A stretch of 64,000 bases of DNA from assembly GCA_965657965.1 (NCBI GenBank), contig CBFHQM010000002.1, positions 124,001 through 188,000 of the forward strand. Reading direction: 5' to 3'. Of this stretch, positions 59,678 through 64,000 are shown one piece after another. The notes beneath the pieces were generated by a model. The model saw only the letters and a program-made list of their open reading frames with translations, was not told the origin of the DNA and did no database searches. Each line of letters begins with the position of its first letter. Position 1 is the stretch's first letter. The translations under genes were made by a program, and so were the position numbers. The DNA is from UBA8752 sp965657965. GTDB lineage: Bacteria > Bacteroidota > Bacteroidia > Flavobacteriales_D > Sanyastnellaceae.

Positions 59678-61587
59678 AACATCTGACCACATACAAGGTG
59701 TTTGCCCACGTTACGGGTTTGATCCTGTTTGAAGTGGCCTTTTGGGCGGCTTTGGGCGGCTTGGCCATTTTGTTGAGAAAGGCCGCACCCCAGCTGGACC
59801 TTCATCAGCCCGAAGCGTGGCCGGTGCTCTTGCTCCCAGCCCTGGGATTGGCCCTGTTCGCTCGCCATTACCGATGGAAACAGCTCAGGATGACCTCTGT
59901 GGTGGATTTGAATTTGAGCGCCTCGTTGTGGCCCGATGCCCGCCCGCGTCGACACGTTTGGAAATTCTTGATCTGGAGAACGGCCATGGCCATCCTCGCT
60001 CTGGGCATGCTTGATCCCAAATGGGGAACCCGAATGGAAGAGGTGGAATCCGAGGGTGTGGACATTATGGTGGCCATGGACGTGAGCAAGTCCATGTTGA
60101 CAGAGGACCTGAGCATGTCTCGTTTGGATCTGGCCAAGCGCACCATCGAGCGCATCGTCAAGCAACTTGATGGAGACCGTGTTGGCCTCGTCGTGTTTGC
60201 GGGGGACGCTTATGTGCAAGCTCCGCTGACCTTAGACTTGGCTGCAGTCAAGCTCTTTCTGGACGCTGCCAGCCCTGCATCCATTCCTCTGCAAGGCACA
60301 GCGGTAGGAAGGGCCATCGCCTTGTGCGCCGAGTCCTTTGATGCAGAAAGCCAAGCGAGTAAGGTCATTTTGATCATCACCGACGGAGAGAACCACGAAG
60401 ACGACGCATTGGCGCGCGCCGCAGATGCTGCCAACGATGGCATTGCCGTCCACGCCATTGGCATGGCTTCGGACGCTGGCGGTCCGATTCCCGTGTACGA
60501 CCGATATGGGCGGGCCAACGGTTACAAAACTGACGAAGCGGGCCAACCCATCGTGTCCACCTTGGACGAGCGCATGCTGGTGGCCATGGTTGAGGCAGGA
60601 AAGGGAACCTACGTTCGCGCCAACCAAGGCTACGTGGACCTCAATCCGTTCACCAACAGTTTAGAGGGACTGGACACCGCCCAAGGCTCGACTGTTTCTT
60701 ACACCGATTACGAACACCAATACCCCCTGTTCTTTTTGATTGGACTGCTGCTGCTGATTGTCGAAGGCATCTGGCCCACCAAAGCGATTTCCCTTTCGAG
60801 ACAACAAAGTGCTTCCATTGTGATCCTGCTGGCTTCGGGCTTGAGCTTGCAGGCCCAAATGCCTGCCCGTGGATCAAAAGCTCAAGCTGTGGCTGGGTCA
60901 GAAGCCATGGCCAAGCGGTCTTTTGTTGAAGCGGACAGTTTGTTTCGCGCTGCCGAAAGTTGGTCCGGCGGACCCGAAGGCCAAATGGCACTCAACAGAG
61001 GCATGGCGTTGGCTTCGGCCGGTCAAAATGACGAGGCATTGCGCGCCTTTCAAAACGCTGCATCGGCATCGTCTAACCCTCAACTTCAAGCCGATGCTTG
61101 GAACAATGTGGGCAACGTTCTCATGGGCAATCAAGACTTGGAGGGCGCCATTGGTGCTTACCAGCAGTCCCTTCGGCTGGACCCCGCAGATGCGGAAACG
61201 CGCTACAACCTGAATCTGGCTTACGCCATGAAGCAAGCGCAAGACCAGGAACAGGAAGGAGACCAGGAACAAGACGGAGACCAAGAACAGGACGGAGACC
61301 AAGAGCAGGACGGAGACCAAGAGCAAGAAGGGAACAAAGACGGCGAGGAGCAAAAAGAAGGGGACTCGGACAAAGAGAGCGAATCAGGAGAACAGAGTGG
61401 TTCCGAAGGAGGGGAAGACGAAAACCAACCTACTCAGCCAAGGCCAGGCGAAATCCAGCCGGAAGAAGCGGCGCGCATATTGGATATGCTTGAGAGAAGC
61501 GAAGCCACATTGCGTGCCAAATTGCAGGCTCAGGAGAATGCCAAACGGCGCAAAGCCAATCGGCAAAAAATTGAAAAAGACTGGTGA
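59674..61587 (+). CDS. BatB-BatC fusion: vWA domain plus TPR and charged repeat tail
   Basis: 637 residues. Residues 1-375 are BatB: two N-terminal helices, vWA MIDAS with DVSKS (about 135-139), GTAVG and IITDGEN, and a helix YPLFFLIGLLLLIVEGIW. A second hydrophobic, signal-like segment (about 383-400, SIVILLASGLSLQAQ) starts the BatC-like part with TPRs (AEADSLF..., WNNVGNVLMGNQDLEGAIGAYQQSLRLDP). The tail has five DQEQ(D/E)G units (about 524-553) and more acidic sequence. In most Bacteroidota batB and batC are separate genes; here one frame covers both. Confidence 0.9.
   Translation: MKHLTTYKVFAHVTGLILFEVAFWAALGGLAILLRKAAPQLDLHQPEAWPVLLLPALGLALFARHYRWKQLRMTSVVDLNLSASLWPDARPRRHVWKFLIWRTAMAILALGMLDPKWGTRMEEVESEGVDIMVAMDVSKSMLTEDLSMSRLDLAKRTIERIVKQLDGDRVGLVVFAGDAYVQAPLTLDLAAVKLFLDAASPASIPLQGTAVGRAIALCAESFDAESQASKVILIITDGENHEDDALARAADAANDGIAVHAIGMASDAGGPIPVYDRYGRANGYKTDEAGQPIVSTLDERMLVAMVEAGKGTYVRANQGYVDLNPFTNSLEGLDTAQGSTVSYTDYEHQYPLFFLIGLLLLIVEGIWPTKAISLSRQQSASIVILLASGLSLQAQMPARGSKAQAVAGSEAMAKRSFVEADSLFRAAESWSGGPEGQMALNRGMALASAGQNDEALRAFQNAASASSNPQLQADAWNNVGNVLMGNQDLEGAIGAYQQSLRLDPADAETRYNLNLAYAMKQAQDQEQEGDQEQDGDQEQDGDQEQDGDQEQEGNKDGEEQKEGDSDKESESGEQSGSEGGEDENQPTQPRPGEIQPEEAARILDMLERSEATLRAKLQAQENAKRRKANRQKIEKDW
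61243..61332 (+). repeat. Five 18-bp tandem repeats in the BatC part
   Basis: Five in-frame units of about GACCAGGAACAAGACGGA, with a few silent or conservative changes, each coding DQEQDG or DQEQEG. Copy number could vary between strains without a frameshift. Confidence 0.9.
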
Positions 61588-64000
61588 TGTCAAGAGTAAA
61601 ATGGTGGACCACGGCCCCTGCGGCCCTTTGGCGGACCTTGGCTTTCCTCCTGCTTTTGCTCCCTTCAGCCGCCATGGCGCAGGGGTTCTCTGTGACTGTA
61701 GACCGCAATCCCATCGTCGCCAATACGCCTTTCCGAATCACCTTCGAATTCAAAGATGTGCGCGTTGATTTTCAGGGTCCGCCGGCCATTGAAGGGCTTA
61801 GGTACCTCAACGGACCTTCCACTTCAAACAGCACCCAAATCATCAATGGCTCGCGATCATCGACCCGCAGCTTTACGTATACAGCTTCGGTGAATCGCGT
61901 AGGAACGCTGCGCATCCCTAAGGTCAGTTACAAGGTGGGAAAAACCACCTTAGCCTCGAAACCCATCACGCTGAAGGTCGTCAAAGCTGGCGACAAGAAG
62001 GAAGCGGGCTCTGCACAGTTTCAAGCTGTCATCGAGGTAGACAAGCCGCGCGTTTTCCTGGGCGAACCGGTGCGCGTTCAATACCGCATTTACAACCGTC
62101 TTGATGGTGTCGACATCCGCAACTACACATTTCCGGACCTCTCTGGCGCTTGGAAGGAGACGGTCGAAGGTGAAGACCCACGTTGGGAAAACACGGTGAT
62201 TCGAGGCCAACGGTTTCAATTCGCGACCTTGAGAACCGACCTATTGTACCCAACGCAAACGGGGGAACTCGTTCTCAGTGGATTTGATGTGAATGCGCAA
62301 GCACGCATTTCATTTTTCAATTCTAGGCCCTTGAATTCGAGTGCTCAAACGGTCAAAATTCAGGTGGACCCGCTGCCCACCGTACCACCGGCCCCCTCTT
62401 TGGGTACGTTTGGCAACCTCAAAGTCCGCTGGGGAGCCGAGGGAAGCACGAGCACCAAAGTCAACGAAGCGGTCAACCTTTCCCTCGAATTCAATGGCAA
62501 AGGCAACTTGAGCCTAATCGGTGCGCCCGAGTTGGATTGGCCCACAGACCTAGAGGCCTTCGACCCAGAGATCAAGGACAGAATTCGCACAAACGTTTCC
62601 GGGCAGAAGGGAAAGCGAACCCTCACCTATCTGGTGATTCCTCGATCCGAAGGGGAATTTGACATCGCCCTTCCCGATCTGAGTTATTTCGACTTCGAAA
62701 AGGACCGATTCGTACGACTGTCTCCCCCTCCCATCCACTTGACTGTGGCCGCAGGAGACGAGACCAATGCCCCTGCATTTGGTTTCAACAGCAAGTCAGA
62801 CGTCACCATCCTCACCCGAGACGTTCGTTTTATTCGCACGCAAACGGAATTGCGCCCTCGTTCCGGTCGCTTTTATGGCGGTGGACTCCATCGGTTGTTA
62901 TGGGCGCTGCCACCCTTGGCTTTCTTGCTGCTCGCTTTTCTCAAACGGAAACGCGACCGAGGTGCACAGGATCCACGCGTGGCGCAGCGCAAGGCTGCGA
63001 TGCGCAAAATGAAAACCGCCCTCACCAAAGCCAAATCTGGAGAATTGGACTTGGACGCTTTGGGCACGGCCGTTCATGACTTCCTCCAAGCGCGTCTTGA
63101 CCTCTCCCAAAGTGAGGCCGACAGACAGCGCTATGCCCAAGCCCTTTATTCCCGGGGCGGTCACGATCTTGAAAACGCTTGGCTCGACATTGTGGACATT
63201 CTCGACAGGGGCCGCTTTGCGCCCGGTGCTCCTGAGCCCCGCGACTTGGCGACACAAATTGAACAGGCCATGAAAAGAATGGACGTCAGGTCCAAACCAA
63301 TGTCCAAAAGCACCCTGCGTACGTTGGGCATTTTGATTTTGACTGGGCTTTCGCTGAACGCAAAAGCCTCTCCGGAACCCGCTGCCGCTTTAGAAGCTTT
63401 TCAAAGAGGCAATGCCGCCTACACCGCGGGAGATCCAGCTTTGGCCATTGAAGCGTACGAAGAAGCCGCTCAAGAATGGACTTCTTTCGAACTCGAATAC
63501 AACCTTGGCGGGGCTCACTACAAGGCCGGCAACATTGGCTCCTGTATTCTGCACTACCAGCGCGCCCGCAGATTCCGACCCAACGATGACGACTTGAATG
63601 CCAATTTACTTTTGGCCCAAGGCGCTGTAATTGACCGCATGGAAGACATGCCCGAAATCGACTTCACCCCCCTTTGGAGAGAGCTGATTTCTGAGGAAAA
63701 ACTCAGCGGCTGGATTGCCGCCTCTCTGTTCTTCTGGCTACTTGGCTTTGCACTGTTGGCGCTTCGCCTTTTCAGAACAGAAGTGGGCATCCGCCGAACC
63801 TTGGGCCTTACCGCCCCCCTGGTTCTTTTGGTGGCTTTGTCTTTGGGAATACTGAGTAAGCAAACCCATCAGCGCATCGTGGCAGAGGACGGTGCAGTCA
63901 TCATGGTCCCGAGGGTGGAAGTCAAAAGTGCCCCAGCAGAAGGGGGCGAACAGCCCAACCTTTTCGTGTTGCACGAAGGAACTGTGGTCAAACTCATGAG
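61587..64000 (+). CDS. BatD-BatE fusion, 3' end cut by window edge
   Basis: One open frame of 804 codons from the ATG at 61587 (TGATG overlap with the gene upstream) to the window end, without a stop. Residues 1-32 are a signal peptide; BatD beta domains (FSVTVDRNPIVANTPFRITFEF) run to about 435; a transmembrane helix (LLWALPPLAFLLLAFLK) follows. A second signal-like segment (about 577-594, LRTLGILILTGLSLNAKA) opens the BatE-like part: TPRs (AFQRGNAAYTAGDPALAIEAYEEAA), two helices (about 708-755) and the start of an SH3-like domain. BatD and BatE are normally separate. Confidence 0.88.
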   Translation, partial: MSRVKWWTTAPAALWRTLAFLLLLLPSAAMAQGFSVTVDRNPIVANTPFRITFEFKDVRVDFQGPPAIEGLRYLNGPSTSNSTQIINGSRSSTRSFTYTASVNRVGTLRIPKVSYKVGKTTLASKPITLKVVKAGDKKEAGSAQFQAVIEVDKPRVFLGEPVRVQYRIYNRLDGVDIRNYTFPDLSGAWKETVEGEDPRWENTVIRGQRFQFATLRTDLLYPTQTGELVLSGFDVNAQARISFFNSRPLNSSAQTVKIQVDPLPTVPPAPSLGTFGNLKVRWGAEGSTSTKVNEAVNLSLEFNGKGNLSLIGAPELDWPTDLEAFDPEIKDRIRTNVSGQKGKRTLTYLVIPRSEGEFDIALPDLSYFDFEKDRFVRLSPPPIHLTVAAGDETNAPAFGFNSKSDVTILTRDVRFIRTQTELRPRSGRFYGGGLHRLLWALPPLAFLLLAFLKRKRDRGAQDPRVAQRKAAMRKMKTALTKAKSGELDLDALGTAVHDFLQARLDLSQSEADRQRYAQALYSRGGHDLENAWLDIVDILDRGRFAPGAPEPRDLATQIEQAMKRMDVRSKPMSKSTLRTLGILILTGLSLNAKASPEPAAALEAFQRGNAAYTAGDPALAIEAYEEAAQEWTSFELEYNLGGAHYKAGNIGSCILHYQRARRFRPNDDDLNANLLLAQGAVIDRMEDMPEIDFTPLWRELISEEKLSGWIAASLFFWLLGFALLALRLFRTEVGIRRTLGLTAPLVLLVALSLGILSKQTHQRIVAEDGAVIMVPRVEVKSAPAEGGEQPNLFVLHEGTVVKLM

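Noticed and set aside
1..64000. Search for mobile elements, phage, CRISPR arrays and defence islands
   Set aside because: No transposase, integrase, phage structural gene, spaced direct repeats or restriction genes seen; gene content is chromosomal core and envelope functions.

Overview
The window looks like a chromosomal stretch of a member of the Bacteroidota, most likely an uncultivated, probably aquatic lineage near Flavobacteriales. Supporting signs are a SusC/CirA-like TonB receptor with a carboxypeptidase-regulatory N-domain, a secreted protein with the gliding-motility-associated (CHU_C) C-terminal sorting domain, a Bat aerotolerance operon, the serC-serA-DUF1015 block, BshC (bacillithiol) and, above all, a Bacteroidota-type -7 promoter box (TAnnTTTG and its variant TAnnTTCG) directly ahead of most transcription units. 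Base composition is by eye in the mid-50s percent GC. I see no tRNA, rRNA, insertion sequence, prophage or CRISPR array. Gene density is very high: several convergent pairs overlap at their 3' ends and no stretch above about 200 bp lacks a gene (longest: 45196-45393, 10864-11052, 23495-23668, 53802-53974).

Layout. 1-1859: end of a surface-glycan locus (aminotransferase cut by the left edge, initiating sugar transferase). 1827-9761: housekeeping (SirB1-like protein, rhomboid protease, dnaN, GT9 glycosyltransferase, dapD, ruvX, HAD-like protein, bshC). 9787-13289: an ECF sigma factor, a membrane protein likely to be its anti-sigma factor, an outer-membrane protein and a CHU_C secreted protein, all on the minus strand. 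13333-18439: ACMSD-like amidohydrolase, oligopeptide-type lipoprotein, TonB receptor. 18449-32500: ABC exporter, large secreted protein with Ca-binding-type repeats, epimerase, photolyase, CoA-transferase, lytic transglycosylase, rfbC, Wza-like exporter, acetyltransferase, mltG, DUF5916 protein. 32532-37966: M23 peptidase, a coiled-coil/zapA/rny/flippase operon. 37994-43029: serine biosynthesis and a YggS operon. 43049-47841: sarcosine-oxidase-like enzyme and ATP-grasp ligase preceded by a cysteine-rich mini-ORF with its own terminator, then priA. 47931-53801: bcp, recA, TPR lipoprotein, rplT-rpmI-infC-thrS. 53975-64000: SH3-like protein, thioesterase-like and MazG-like proteins, and the moxR-DUF58-batA-batB/C-batD/E operon, which runs off the right edge.

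The most interesting signals are: (1) the 26-residue ORF at 45267-45347 (minus) with five Cys in six codons, a perfect promoter box and an intrinsic terminator just before an ATP-grasp ligase gene; (2) a rigid 4-8 nt spacing between the -7 box and the start codon at some twenty genes, which predicts leaderless or almost leaderless mRNAs; (3) -7 boxes built on the stop codon of the gene upstream; and (4) two gene fusions in the Bat operon (BatB-BatC and BatD-BatE). All assignments come from reading the sequence; no database search was run.
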